Shown: positions 52,175 to 61,238 of the stretch, in pieces | How positions within the stretch are numbered: position 1 is the first letter of the stretch | Layout of the letters: every line of letters starts with the position of its first letter | From: Candidatus Pelagibacter giovannonii | GTDB lineage: Bacteria > Pseudomonadota > Alphaproteobacteria > Pelagibacterales > Pelagibacteraceae | Length of the DNA stretch: 64,000 bases | Assembly: GCF_012276695.1 (NCBI RefSeq) | Contig: NZ_CP038852.1 | Span: 434,001-498,000 of the forward strand | Reading direction: 5' to 3' | Program-made: the position numbers and the translations under genes | The notes under the pieces: generated by a model | Database searches by the model: none | Told to the model about the DNA's origin: nothing | Seen by the model: only the letters and a program-made list of their open reading frames with translations

Positions 52175-52915
52175 TTAATCTTTATTTTTTTTTTTAAATT
52201 TAATTCCTTTTGTCCATAATTTAAATGCCTCATAATGTATCGCTAGAATGATTTTGAATGTCATTAATGGATGTTTTAAGTAAGATTTAAGTAGATTTCT
52301 ATTATTCAATTCACTTTTAATACCATCCTGTGAAGCATATAATACTTTACCAACTGGATCATTCAGATCAATTATTAGAGATATTTTATTACCAGGCTTT
52401 AAAAGTCTAAAAAAGTAAATACAATTCATTTCAATAAATGGCGATACATGAAATTTTTTCTTACACACATGTTGAATCAGATTTTGGTCTTTTTCAGTTT
52501 TAAAAATATAAACATGTTGCTCACCAAATGTGTTTTTTACTTCATATAAAATAGATATCAGATCAAAATTTTTGTCATATACATAAAAAACACTTAGCGG
52601 ATTAAACACATAACCAAATATTCTTGGATAACATAAAAGTTTAATATGAACATCGTTAGTATCAATATTATTTTTTTTAAGATTATCTAAAACCCAGTCC
52701 TTAAGAGAGCTGCCATCTCTTGCTCCATGGTCTTTATCAAAGAAACTAATAATATTTAATTTATTGTATGAAAATATCTTTAAGGTTTTGTGTAATAAAT
52801 CTATTTCTGATAAATCTATAAGTAGTGAAAATACATTGTAATTAAAACTATGAATTTTGGGCTTAAATCTTTTATGAATTACATTTCCTGTATAAATATA
52901 AGAATTTTTAATCAT
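52175..52915 (-). CDS. DUF1365 protein
   Basis: A 246-residue protein of the DUF1365 family, recognisable by the opening YTGNVIHKRFKPKIHSFNY, SLLIDLSEID, CYPRIFGYVFNPLSVFYVYD and FHVSPFIEMNCIYFF. The biochemical role is unknown; the family is nearly always next to Cfa-like methyltransferases and amine-oxidase-like flavoproteins. It overlaps the flavoprotein gene by 8 bp and precedes the Cfa-like gene by 24 bp, so all three are probably co-transcribed. Confidence 0.87.
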   Translation of the reverse strand: MIKNSYIYTGNVIHKRFKPKIHSFNYNVFSLLIDLSEIDLLHKTLKIFSYNKLNIISFFDKDHGARDGSSLKDWVLDNLKKNNIDTNDVHIKLLCYPRIFGYVFNPLSVFYVYDKNFDLISILYEVKNTFGEQHVYIFKTEKDQNLIQHVCKKKFHVSPFIEMNCIYFFRLLKPGNKISLIIDLNDPVGKVLYASQDGIKSELNNRNLLKSYLKHPLMTFKIILAIHYEAFKLWTKGIKFKKKNKD

Positions 52916-54152
52916 TAAGTGTTTTTAGCATATCAATAGAAGACTTTATTCCATCCTCATGAAAACCATAACCAAAATAACTGCCACAAAATAAAATATT
53001 TTTTTTATTTTGAATTTTATGCAGGTTACTTTGATTATTTAATGCTTCTGTATCGTAATAAGGGTGAGTAAATGCTACTTTTTTAAATATCTTATTATTT
53101 GGAATTTCTTTAAATGGATTTATTGTTAAAAAAATATCTCTATCTATCTTTAAATTTTGTAGCTGGTTTATCCAATATGTTACAGCTGTCCTTTCATTAT
53201 TTGCTGAATCCATAGAAGAATTCCAAGCACACCATGCTTTTTTATTTTTAGGCATAACACTTTCATCAAAATGTATTACTGCAGTGTTTGCTCTATATTT
53301 AAATTTCTTTAATATTATCTCTTCATCTAGCGTTGGATTATCAATTATCTTCAATGCTTCATCTGCGTGGGTTGCTATTACAACTTTATCATAATCAAAG
53401 AACTCATTTTCCTCTCCATAAAAAATTTTAGCACCTAAATCATTTCTGGTAATTTTATTTATATTGTAATTCTTAAAATGTTCACCACTAACTTGACCTA
53501 TTATTTTATCAACATAAGTTTTGCTCCGATTTGTAACCGTAAACCATTGAGGTCTATCTTTAATTTTAAACAGCCCGTGATTCTTGAAAAAACTTAGAAA
53601 AAAAGATAATGGCATTTGTTTTGCTTCATATGGTGGCATCGACCATATTGCAGATACCATTGGTATAATATGATAATTAATAAAATAATCTGAAATTTTT
53701 ATTTCTGTTAAATACTCCCCTAATGTTATTGAACTAATTTTTTTAATTTCTATTTTTTCACATTTTTTATAAAAGCTTAAAATTTCAAAAAACATTTTTA
53801 AAAATTTTGGATTAAATAAATTTTTTTTATTGGAAAAAATTCCACTTAATCCTTTTCCACAATATTCTAAACCACTATTTTCTACAGTAACAGAAAATGA
53901 CATATCACTTTTTTCAATCTCTATTTTATTTTCTAAAAAAAAATTAATCAAATTTGGATAAGTTTGCTTGTTAAAAACCATAAATCCAATATCTATTGGA
54001 ATTTCTTTATTAAGGTTGTAAGCAACTTTTATTGTATTTGCATGACCCCCAAATTGATTTTCTTTTTCAAATAAATCAACTTTATGTTTTTTAGATAGGT
54101 AATAAGCAGCACTTAATCCTGATATACCCGCACCTACTACAGCAATTTTCAT
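52908..54152 (-). CDS. FAD-dependent amine-oxidase-like protein of the lipid cluster
   Basis: A 414-residue flavoprotein with VVGAGISGLSAAYYLSKKHK at the N-terminus, FGGHANTIKVAYN, IDIGFMVFNKQTYPNL and a C-terminal FCGSYFGYGFHEDGIKS. This subfamily, distantly related to protoporphyrinogen oxidase and carotenoid desaturase, is associated with DUF1365 and Cfa-like proteins and may oxidise or desaturate the modified acyl chain. It lies 12 bp downstream of gcvP on the same strand, so read-through from the glycine operon is possible. Confidence 0.82.
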   Translation of the reverse strand: MKIAVVGAGISGLSAAYYLSKKHKVDLFEKENQFGGHANTIKVAYNLNKEIPIDIGFMVFNKQTYPNLINFFLENKIEIEKSDMSFSVTVENSGLEYCGKGLSGIFSNKKNLFNPKFLKMFFEILSFYKKCEKIEIKKISSITLGEYLTEIKISDYFINYHIIPMVSAIWSMPPYEAKQMPLSFFLSFFKNHGLFKIKDRPQWFTVTNRSKTYVDKIIGQVSGEHFKNYNINKITRNDLGAKIFYGEENEFFDYDKVVIATHADEALKIIDNPTLDEEIILKKFKYRANTAVIHFDESVMPKNKKAWCAWNSSMDSANNERTAVTYWINQLQNLKIDRDIFLTINPFKEIPNNKIFKKVAFTHPYYDTEALNNQSNLHKIQNKKNILFCGSYFGYGFHEDGIKSSIDMLKTLND

Positions 54153-54164
54153 CTTAGTAAATAT

Positions 54165-57023
54165 CTAAGCTGCTGTGTCTTCGTACTCTTCCATAGATGG
54201 GCATGTGCAAAACAAGTTTTTATCTCCATAAACATTATCTACTCTACCAACTGGAGGCCAATATTTATTTGTTCTTAAAAACTCCGAAGGATAAGCAGCC
54301 TCTTCTCTTTCATACTTATGATCCCACTTATTGGATGTTAATTCAACGTGAGTATGTGGCGCATTCTTCAATGGGTTGTCAGTCTTGTCATATTCACCAG
54401 ACTGAATTTTATCTATTTCTTGTTTTATCTTTATAAGAGTAGAACAAAACTTGTCAATTTCACTCAAACTTTCACTTTCCGTAGGTTCAATCATCATTGT
54501 ACCAGCAACAGGCCAAGACATTGTTGGAGCATGGTAGCCAAAATCAATCAATCGCTTTGCAATATCTTCCTCTGTGATCCCTGTTTCACTTTTTATCGTT
54601 CTAATATCAATGATACATTCATGAGCTACATTGCCACTTTTACCCTTATATAAAATTGGAAAAGAGTCTTTTAATTTATGTGCAATGTAATTTGCATTTA
54701 GTATTGCAACTTGTGATGCTTTTCTTAAACCTTCTGAACCCATCATCTTTATATACATCCATGAAATCGATAAAATACTGGAGCTGCCCCAAGGAGCTGC
54801 AGATACTGCTCCCATTCCAGTCACTGGGCCACAATCTTTTATCACAGAATGTTTTGGCAAAAATATTTCTAAATGTTTTTTACACGCTATTGGTCCCATA
54901 CCTGGTCCACCACCACCATGGGGTATACAAAATGTTTTATGCAAATTTATATGACAAACATCTGGTCCAAAATTTCCTGGTTTGGCAATACCTACTAATG
55001 CATTTAAATTTGCTCCATCCATGTAAACTTGCCCACCATGATTATGAATTAATTCACAAATGTCAGTTATTTTTTCCTCAAAAACACCATGTGTTGAAGG
55101 GTAAGTGACCATAAGGGCAGCTAAATTTTCTGAATGTTCTTCAGCTTTATTTTTTAAATCTTCATAATCTACGTTTCCATGTTGATCACATTTCACAACA
55201 ACTACTTTCATACCAACCATTTGAGCGCTAGCAGGGTTTGTGCCATGTGCAGAGCTTGGAATTAAACAAACATTACGATTTGTTTCACCATTTTTTTCAT
55301 GAAATTTACGTATTACCATTAGACCAGCAAACTCTCCTTGAGCACCAGCATTTGGTTGCAATGAAACTCCAGAAAATCCAGTAATTGATCTCAACCAGTT
55401 TTTTAAATCTGTAAATAATTCCCTATAACCATCCATTTGCTCTACAGGAGAAAAAGGATGTGGCTGTGAAAATTCTTTCCAAGTAACTGGTATCATTTCT
55501 GAAACTGCATTAAGCTTCATAGTGCACGAGCCTAAAGCAATCATGGATTTATTTAGGGCAATGTCAGAGTCTTCTAATTTTTTTAGATAACGTAGCATTT
55601 CTGTTTCTGAATGGTATCTATTAAAAACTGGATGATCTAAATAAGTTGAAGTTCTTAATAAATTTTTAGGAATATTAGACAAACTTTCATTCATAGATTC
55701 TTTAATTGTTTCTGAACAATTAAAAATTTTTAATAATTGATTTGCTCTATAAAGATTTTTTCTTTCATCAAAAGACACTGCTAACATTTCAGAATTTACT
55801 TTTCTGATATTTACTCCTTGATCTAAAGCATTTTTATATATCTTCTCTGTTTTATCTAGAGTTTTTATTGTTACCGTATCAAAAAAATCATTTGAATAAA
55901 GTTCATAACCAGATTGTTTTAGTTTATCTGCAAAATTTTTAGTCAGTTGAGAAACACTTTCTGCAATCTTTTTAATACCTTGTGGACCGTGATAGACAGC
56001 ATAAGCTGCAGAGACTATTGCTAATAATGCTTGTGCGGTACAAATATTACTCGTGGCTTTATCTCTTCTTATATGCTGCTCTCTTGTTTGAAGTGCAAGT
56101 CTGTATGCTTTTTTTCCATGCTTATCTACTGAAACGCCAACTATTCTACCTGGCATTGATCTTTTATACTCATCTTTTGTAGCAAAAAATGCTGCGTGCG
56201 GGCCACCATAACCCATTGGAATTCCAAAACGTTGTGAACTACCGACTGCAATATCAGCACCTAACTCAGCAGGTGTTTTTAGTTTAGCAAGTGCTAACAA
56301 ATCACATGCAAGAACTGCTTTTCCATTATGTTTATGTATTTTACTAATAGCCTCACTTGGGTCTTTTATATCTCCAAGGGTGCCAGGGTATTGAATAATA
56401 CCACATATAATATCTTCTTTAATATCTTTATCTTCGTCACCAACTATTATTTCTAAACCTAAAGGTTCAGCTCTTGTTTTAATAACATCAATAGTTTGAG
56501 GGTGACAATTTTTTGAAACAAAAACTTTTTTAGATTCAGACTTAGATATTCTATAGCTTAATCCCATAGCTTCTGCTGCTGCTGTTCCTTCATCTAAAAG
56601 AGAGGCATTAGCAATATCCATTCCCGTAAAGTCAATTATCATTTGTTGAAAATTTAATAACATTTCCAATCTTCCTTGTGCTACTTCTGGCTGGTAGGGA
56701 GTATAAGAAGTATACCATCCTGGATTTTCTAAAATATTTCTAAGTATTACATAGGGAGTATAAGTTCCATAATAACCCATTCCTATAAAGCTAGAATAAA
56801 TCTTATTTTTTTTAGAAATATCTTTTAATTTTCTAAGTGCTTTATATTCAGAGTTTGGATCACCAATATCTAAATCATCTTTGAGAAGAATTTTTTCTGG
56901 TACAGTATCTTTTATTAAATCATCAAGATTTTGATAGCCCAACTCTTTAAGCATAACATTTTGTTCATCAACAGATGGACCTATGTGTCTTTGTATAAAA
57001 TCTTTTTGAGCATTCTTTAACAT
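54165..57023 (-). CDS. gcvP: Glycine dehydrogenase (decarboxylating), P protein
   Basis: The PLP enzyme that decarboxylates glycine and passes the aminomethyl group to the lipoyl arm of GcvH. At 952 residues it is the fused single-chain form, not the split gcvPA/gcvPB form. Family features: FIQRHIGPSVDEQNVML at the start, YTPYQPEVAQGRLE, SMIALGSCTMKLN, and the PLP-lysine segment INLHKTFCIPHGGGGPGMGP. It begins right after the gcvH stop and ends 12 bp before the amine-oxidase-like gene. Confidence 0.96.
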   Translation of the reverse strand: MLKNAQKDFIQRHIGPSVDEQNVMLKELGYQNLDDLIKDTVPEKILLKDDLDIGDPNSEYKALRKLKDISKKNKIYSSFIGMGYYGTYTPYVILRNILENPGWYTSYTPYQPEVAQGRLEMLLNFQQMIIDFTGMDIANASLLDEGTAAAEAMGLSYRISKSESKKVFVSKNCHPQTIDVIKTRAEPLGLEIIVGDEDKDIKEDIICGIIQYPGTLGDIKDPSEAISKIHKHNGKAVLACDLLALAKLKTPAELGADIAVGSSQRFGIPMGYGGPHAAFFATKDEYKRSMPGRIVGVSVDKHGKKAYRLALQTREQHIRRDKATSNICTAQALLAIVSAAYAVYHGPQGIKKIAESVSQLTKNFADKLKQSGYELYSNDFFDTVTIKTLDKTEKIYKNALDQGVNIRKVNSEMLAVSFDERKNLYRANQLLKIFNCSETIKESMNESLSNIPKNLLRTSTYLDHPVFNRYHSETEMLRYLKKLEDSDIALNKSMIALGSCTMKLNAVSEMIPVTWKEFSQPHPFSPVEQMDGYRELFTDLKNWLRSITGFSGVSLQPNAGAQGEFAGLMVIRKFHEKNGETNRNVCLIPSSAHGTNPASAQMVGMKVVVVKCDQHGNVDYEDLKNKAEEHSENLAALMVTYPSTHGVFEEKITDICELIHNHGGQVYMDGANLNALVGIAKPGNFGPDVCHINLHKTFCIPHGGGGPGMGPIACKKHLEIFLPKHSVIKDCGPVTGMGAVSAAPWGSSSILSISWMYIKMMGSEGLRKASQVAILNANYIAHKLKDSFPILYKGKSGNVAHECIIDIRTIKSETGITEEDIAKRLIDFGYHAPTMSWPVAGTMMIEPTESESLSEIDKFCSTLIKIKQEIDKIQSGEYDKTDNPLKNAPHTHVELTSNKWDHKYEREEAAYPSEFLRTNKYWPPVGRVDNVYGDKNLFCTCPSMEEYEDTAA

Positions 57024-57404
57024 TTAACTACCACTTTCTTTTGAAAATTTTTCGTATTCTTCTTTATTCATTAATGAATCCATTTCAGACTTATCAGTAA
57101 TTTTTAATTTAAAAAACCATGCTTCATTTTCTGGATCAGAATTAACTTTTGCAGGATCATCAACAATGGCTTGGTTATTTTCGATAATTTCTCCAGATAC
57201 AGGAGTATAAATATCACTTGCAGCTTTTGTTGATTCTACAACTCCAGCATTGCCATCTTTAACTACAGAGGACCCTATTTCTGGTAACTCTACAAAAACA
57301 ATATCTCCTAGCATTTCGGTTGCGTGTTGTGTAATTCCTACAATGGCAGTGTCTCCATCTACCTTTATCCACTCGTGTTCTTTAGAATATTTTACTTCAC
57401 TCAT
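57024..57404 (-). CDS. gcvH: Glycine cleavage system H protein
   Basis: The lipoyl carrier of the glycine cleavage complex, 126 residues. K60 in [15 protein letters not shown] is the lipoylated lysine; [14 protein letters not shown] at the N-terminus and NDPEN-like [13 protein letters not shown] near the end match the family. It overlaps gcvT by 4 bp and abuts gcvP, ensuring coupled translation of the three subunits. Confidence 0.97.
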   Translation of the reverse strand: MSEVKYSKEHEWIKVDGDTAIVGITQHATEMLGDIVFVELPEIGSSVVKDGNAGVVESTKAASDIYTPVSGEIIENNQAIVDDPAKVNSDPENEAWFFKLKITDKSEMDSLMNKEEYEKFSKESGS

Positions 57405-58507
57405 TTACTAGCTCCTTTCACATAACTTTTTTTATAAAATGGCAAATTACTTATAATTGCTGGATATTTTTTTCCTCTCACTTCTAAAAAAACCTTAGTA
57501 TCATTTTTAGAAAATGAATTTTCTACATAACCCATTGCAACTGGAGCCTGAACACTCGGACCAAAAGTTCCACTTGTAATTTCCCCAATATTTTTATCAT
57601 CTTCACTAAATATTGAAGTTTTTTCTCGAGCTATAATTCTTCCTTCTGGCTTAATACCCACACGGATCTTGCTTACCCCTTTCTCGATTTGAGATTTAAT
57701 TTTTTCATATCCAATAAATCCACCCTCAAGAATTCTATTTTTTGATATTGCCCATTTTAAATTAGCTTCTATTGGGCTTTTATTGATATCCATGTCGTGA
57801 CCATATAAACAAAGCCCCGCCTCTAATCTCAAAGTATCTCTAGCACCTAATCCAATTAAACTAGCCCCTTCATCTATGAGTTTTTGTACAAATACTTCTG
57901 CATCTTCATTTTTTATTGATATCTCAAATCCATCCTCACCTGTATAACCAGATCTTGTAATATAAATATTTTCTTTAAGATAATTAAATGTACCACCATT
58001 CATAAATTTTAGATCTGATACTCCATTGATTATCTTTTCTAATATTTGGACTGCTTTTGGCCCCTGTATTGCTATAAGAGATAATTCTTCACTTAAAATC
58101 ATTTCATACTTATTTTCTAATAATTTAGATAAAAGTTTAAAATCTGTATTCTTACAAGCAGCATTTAATACAATGTTAAAACCGCCTTCAACTTTAGTGA
58201 TAATCAAATCATCGTAAATTCCTGCTTCTTCATTCATTAAAAAACTATATTTTGACTGATTTAATTTAGCATTACTCAATTCTGCTGGAAAAATTTTTTC
58301 AAGATTTTTTGCTAATGTGTCATCTCCTTTAATGAATAACTGACCCATATGAGACACATCAAAGATGCCTGCATTTTCTCTTGTACTTTTATGTTCCTCA
58401 ATAATTCCTGTAGAATATTGAATTGGCATTTGATAGCCAGCAAATGGAACAAATTTAGCTCCATGCTTTTGATGTAAATTGTAAAGTGCTGTCTTTATAT
58501 TTTCCAT
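57401..58507 (-). CDS. gcvT: Glycine cleavage system T protein (aminomethyltransferase)
   Basis: Transfers the methylene group from GcvH to tetrahydrofolate and releases ammonia. The 368-residue protein starts [20 protein letters not shown], has [48 protein letters not shown] and [20 protein letters not shown] (the catalytic Asp segment), all family signatures. It is the first gene of the operon and lies just behind the tandem glycine riboswitch, with the ATG about 18 nt past the second aptamer. Confidence 0.96.
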   Translation of the reverse strand: MENIKTALYNLHQKHGAKFVPFAGYQMPIQYSTGIIEEHKSTRENAGIFDVSHMGQLFIKGDDTLAKNLEKIFPAELSNAKLNQSKYSFLMNEEAGIYDDLIITKVEGGFNIVLNAACKNTDFKLLSKLLENKYEMILSEELSLIAIQGPKAVQILEKIINGVSDLKFMNGGTFNYLKENIYITRSGYTGEDGFEISIKNEDAEVFVQKLIDEGASLIGLGARDTLRLEAGLCLYGHDMDINKSPIEANLKWAISKNRILEGGFIGYEKIKSQIEKGVSKIRVGIKPEGRIIAREKTSIFSEDDKNIGEITSGTFGPSVQAPVAMGYVENSFSKNDTKVFLEVRGKKYPAIISNLPFYKKSYVKGASK

Positions 58508-58524
58508 ATTAACTTACTGTACCC

Positions 58525-58665
58525 ATCTGTATGTTTGCCTGAGAGTTTTATTCCTTCGGCGAGAACTTAATCTCTTTCCAGAGTTAATATGTTACGGTCC
58601 TTTTGCCTGAGAGATTCCTGGGTGGTTGCTCCTTCGGCGCTACGATAGTTTGTAGTCTCTCCCGT
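58525..58665 (-). promoter_or_regulatory. Tandem glycine riboswitch
   Basis: On the minus strand two aptamers follow one another. The first (58665-58594) runs from ACGGGAGAGAC through CGCCGAAGGAGCAA to CTCTCAGGCAAAAGGACCGT; the second (about 58584-58525) has CTCTGGAAAGAG, CGCCGAAGGAATAA and ACTCTCAGGCAAAC. These are the conserved glycine riboswitch cores. No terminator stem with a T-run lies between the second aptamer and gcvT, so control of translation is more likely than of termination. Glycine binding would be expected to switch the cleavage operon on. Confidence 0.95.
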
Positions 58666-58673
58666 ATTTGAGA

Positions 58674-58702
58674 ATAATCTACCAGATGTATGTCAGAGTC
58701 AA
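58674..58702 (-). promoter_or_regulatory. Promoter of the gcvT operon
   Basis: On the minus strand TTGACT (58702-58697), a 17-bp spacer and GATTAT (58679-58674). The predicted start near 58667 falls within a few bases of the first riboswitch stem, an independent check. The -35 hexamer contains the TGA stop codon of the upstream permease gene, showing how tightly the region is packed. Confidence 0.7.
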
Positions 58703-59592
58703 TTAATAATTTTTTCTTTTTTATCAGACAAAAGCAACGATGAAAACTGAAGCAAAACAGCAAATAGAATAATTGCACCTCCAATTAATGTAAATAATGA
58801 TGCCCGTTCACCTGCAAATAGAAAAGCCCAAAAGGGCCCTAAAACAGATTCGGATAGCATAATTACTCCAACCATTGCTGAAGGAGTGCTACGAGCACCG
58901 ATGGTAATGAATATAAAACCAAAACCAACTTGAAAAAAGCCTGCTAAGAAACCTAAAAATATATCATTAGGTGAAACCATTAAATTATGTGAATAGTAAA
59001 TACATACACTTAACCCTATTAAGCAAGAGCTTACTCCAGCAACAAATTGAGCAGGAATCATGTCTACTGTAGGAAATTTTCTTACAATCATGATTAAGAC
59101 CGCAAATGTGATAGGCATTGTAAATGCAGCTAAATTTCCTGAAAGGTTACCTGGTCTAAGATCATTACCAACCATTAAGGTAACTCCTGTTATTGCTAAT
59201 ATTATTGAAACTAGAGTTATTGTTGAAATTTTTTCTTTTAAAAATAAGTAACCAAAAATTGCAAGAAATAAAATTTGTAATGAGATTATAAAATTAGTAT
59301 TTGCAACTGATGTGTTAGACATTGCATATACATAACCGCAAAATCCGAATGACAATACAATACCCCCAAAAAAACCTGGTAATCCCGATTTATAGAAAGA
59401 GCTTAAAGTTTTCTTTTTATAAGTAATTATTAAAAAAGCTAAGACTGTAAGCGTAAAAAATAAAGATCTCCAAAAAAGAATTTGCCACTCTGTAGAACCT
59501 TCAAATTTTTTTACAATAAGCCCACCAAAACTTAAACTTAAAGCACCCATAAAAATCAGTAATGGACCTGGAATTTTATTAATTACATTCAT
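58699..59592 (-). CDS. EamA-family (DMT) permease downstream of pxpC
   Basis: A 297-residue inner-membrane transporter with ten hydrophobic helices (FMGALSLSFGGLIVKKFEGS at the start, MSNTSVANTNFIISLQILFLA in repeat one, VMLSESVLGPFWAFLFAGE in repeat two). The start overlaps the end of pxpC by 14 bp, so it is probably co-expressed with 5-oxoprolinase subunits and may carry a related amino acid or lactam. The substrate is not readable from sequence. Its stop codon lies within the -35 box of the gcv promoter. Confidence 0.82.
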   Translation of the reverse strand: MNVINKIPGPLLIFMGALSLSFGGLIVKKFEGSTEWQILFWRSLFFTLTVLAFLIITYKKKTLSSFYKSGLPGFFGGIVLSFGFCGYVYAMSNTSVANTNFIISLQILFLAIFGYLFLKEKISTITLVSIILAITGVTLMVGNDLRPGNLSGNLAAFTMPITFAVLIMIVRKFPTVDMIPAQFVAGVSSCLIGLSVCIYYSHNLMVSPNDIFLGFLAGFFQVGFGFIFITIGARSTPSAMVGVIMLSESVLGPFWAFLFAGERASLFTLIGGAIILFAVLLQFSSLLLSDKKEKIIN

Positions 59593-60532
59593 TTAAATAT
59601 CTATTTGTATCTTCTGTGTATGCTTTAAATATATTCTGAGCTTCTTCAAGACTTACTTCCTTAAAGTTTATTTTTGTTCCAGGAGTTAATTGTCCAACTA
59701 AATCAAGATCAGCAGTAATAACTACACCGATCTTTGGATATCCTCCGACTGTTCCATGATCCGACATCATTATTATTGGATTACCGTCAGCAGGTACCTG
59801 AATAACTCCTCTAACTAAACCTTCTGATTTGATGTTGGTATTTTTTATATTTTCTAATTTAGGACCTTTTAATCTTATACCCATTCTATCAACAAGGTTT
59901 GTGATTAAAAAATCTTCATTAAAAAATTTGTCTATTGCATCCTTAGAAAAATAGTCAAAATTTGTACCTTTAATAATTCTAATGATACTGTCAGTAGAAT
60001 AATCAAAATTTATTTTTTTGTTTATTGGGCTTTTGATATCAATTTTTTTAATAAAAATTTTATCATTTAACGAATATTTTTTTCCATTATTTGGTCCAAT
60101 ATTTGCTTTAGTATTTATGGAATAACTGCCCCAGGTTTTTTCTACATCAAAGCCATCATTAACAGCTAAGTATCCATACGTAGAATTTTTGGTTGATATT
60201 ATATCTATTTGATCTTCTTCATCTAAAAAATAGCTTTTATAACACTCACCTTCTTCAACCTCTAAATTCTTTCTAATAATTTTAAAAAAAATATCACCAG
60301 ATATTGCAAAATTAATTTTTCCATTCCTTAATTTTAAAAGAGGGCCTTGGTATGCAAACTCTAATACAGGCTCATCTAATTGATTTTCAACTAGTCTATT
60401 TGATAATATATAATTTCTTTGGTCAATTGCACCGCTTACTGCAATACCAACATGATATAAATGATTTCTACCTTTGTCTTGAATGGTAGTATTAACTCCA
60501 GCCCTTAAAATCTCAAAATATGCTTTATTCAT
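59579..60532 (-). CDS. pxpC: 5-oxoprolinase subunit C (biotin-dependent carboxyltransferase domain family)
   Basis: PxpC works with PxpA and PxpB to open 5-oxoproline to glutamate at the cost of ATP. The 317-residue protein shows FEILRAGVNTTIQDKGRNHL at the start, VSGAIDQRNYILSNRLV, LEFAYQGPLLK, MGIRLKGPKL and IMMSDHGTVGGYPKIGVV, the KipA/AHS2 signatures. It overlaps pxpB by 8 bp and the following permease by 14 bp. Some KipA-like proteins are part of urea-related enzymes, but the PxpB partner decides for oxoprolinase. Confidence 0.9.
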   Translation of the reverse strand: MNKAYFEILRAGVNTTIQDKGRNHLYHVGIAVSGAIDQRNYILSNRLVENQLDEPVLEFAYQGPLLKLRNGKINFAISGDIFFKIIRKNLEVEEGECYKSYFLDEEDQIDIISTKNSTYGYLAVNDGFDVEKTWGSYSINTKANIGPNNGKKYSLNDKIFIKKIDIKSPINKKINFDYSTDSIIRIIKGTNFDYFSKDAIDKFFNEDFLITNLVDRMGIRLKGPKLENIKNTNIKSEGLVRGVIQVPADGNPIIMMSDHGTVGGYPKIGVVITADLDLVGQLTPGTKINFKEVSLEEAQNIFKAYTEDTNRYLNECN

Positions 60533-61211
60533 TCCAATTTAAATATTCTTCTTTTGTTATTTGATAAAAACTTACTTTATCACCTGGATTAACTAAAGCT
60601 GGTTGAACTAAATTTTTATCATCAAAAATTTTCTTTGGGGTGTTACCAATAATATTCCAACCACCAGGGCTTTCAAAAGTATAAATATTTGCAAATTGTT
60701 CTGTTATTCCTACCGATCCTTTAGGCATCTTTAATCTCGGTGTTTCTAATCGATCACATCTAATATTTTCATTAAGATCTCCTAAAAAAGGCATTCCAGC
60801 AATAAAACCAGTCATATAACAAAAATATTCTTTACCAAAATACATTTCTAATATTTTATCTTTATCTATATTCAATTTTTTAATTAGCCTTAAAAAATCT
60901 AATCCATACTCATCGTCACAACAAACTGGAATCTTAATTTTTTGATTATTGTTTTTAATATCTCTTTTAATAGTTAAGCCTTCTATAAAATATTTAATTT
61001 TTTTATAGTTAGTTATAGCTAAATCAAAACTAATGATTAATTTATTATAAGAGGGTGTTAAGTTAGTTATACCTTCAATCTTTTTATCTTTTATTAATTT
61101 TGATATATGGTGAAAGTAATCTATGACGCTTGAATTTATTGTTTCATTAACTTCTGAGCCAAAATCACAATATACGGCTGCATCACCAAGATTTGATATA
61201 TTTTTAACCAT
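60525..61211 (-). CDS. pxpB: 5-oxoprolinase subunit B (KipI/AHS1 family)
   Basis: The partner of PxpC, 228 residues. Motifs include GDAAVYCDFGSEVNE near the N-terminus, TPSYNKLIISFD, the conserved CCDDEYGLDF, and YMTGFIAGMPFLGDLNENIR with PKGSVGITEQFANIYTFESPGGWNIIGNTP (about residues 173-202, KipI hallmark). It starts 27 bp from the divergent pxpA start. A predicted -10 on the minus strand would put the transcript start at about the ATG. Confidence 0.9.
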   Translation of the reverse strand: MVKNISNLGDAAVYCDFGSEVNETINSSVIDYFHHISKLIKDKKIEGITNLTPSYNKLIISFDLAITNYKKIKYFIEGLTIKRDIKNNNQKIKIPVCCDDEYGLDFLRLIKKLNIDKDKILEMYFGKEYFCYMTGFIAGMPFLGDLNENIRCDRLETPRLKMPKGSVGITEQFANIYTFESPGGWNIIGNTPKKIFDDKNLVQPALVNPGDKVSFYQITKEEYLNWNE

Positions 61212-61216
61212 GCCAT

Positions 61217-61224
61217 GTTATACT
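61217..61224. promoter_or_regulatory. Overlapping divergent -10 elements between pxpB and pxpA
   Basis: TATACT on the plus strand (61219-61224) and TATAAC on the minus strand (61222-61217) share bases in the 27-bp gap. Starts about 7 bp away give an 8-nt leader for pxpA and a leaderless pxpB. Prediction from sequence only. Confidence 0.4.
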
Positions 61225-61238
61225 CCAGACTAAAGAGT

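Noticed and set aside
54197-55108. Series of plus-strand frames opposite gcvP
   Set aside because: They are antisense shadows of a 952-residue conserved enzyme; residues look like reverse-complement codon bias (rich in His, Leu, Cys, Tyr).
58584-58784. 66-codon minus-strand frame across the glycine riboswitch
   Set aside because: It runs through the conserved RNA aptamers and the end of the permease gene; the RNA explains the sequence conservation.
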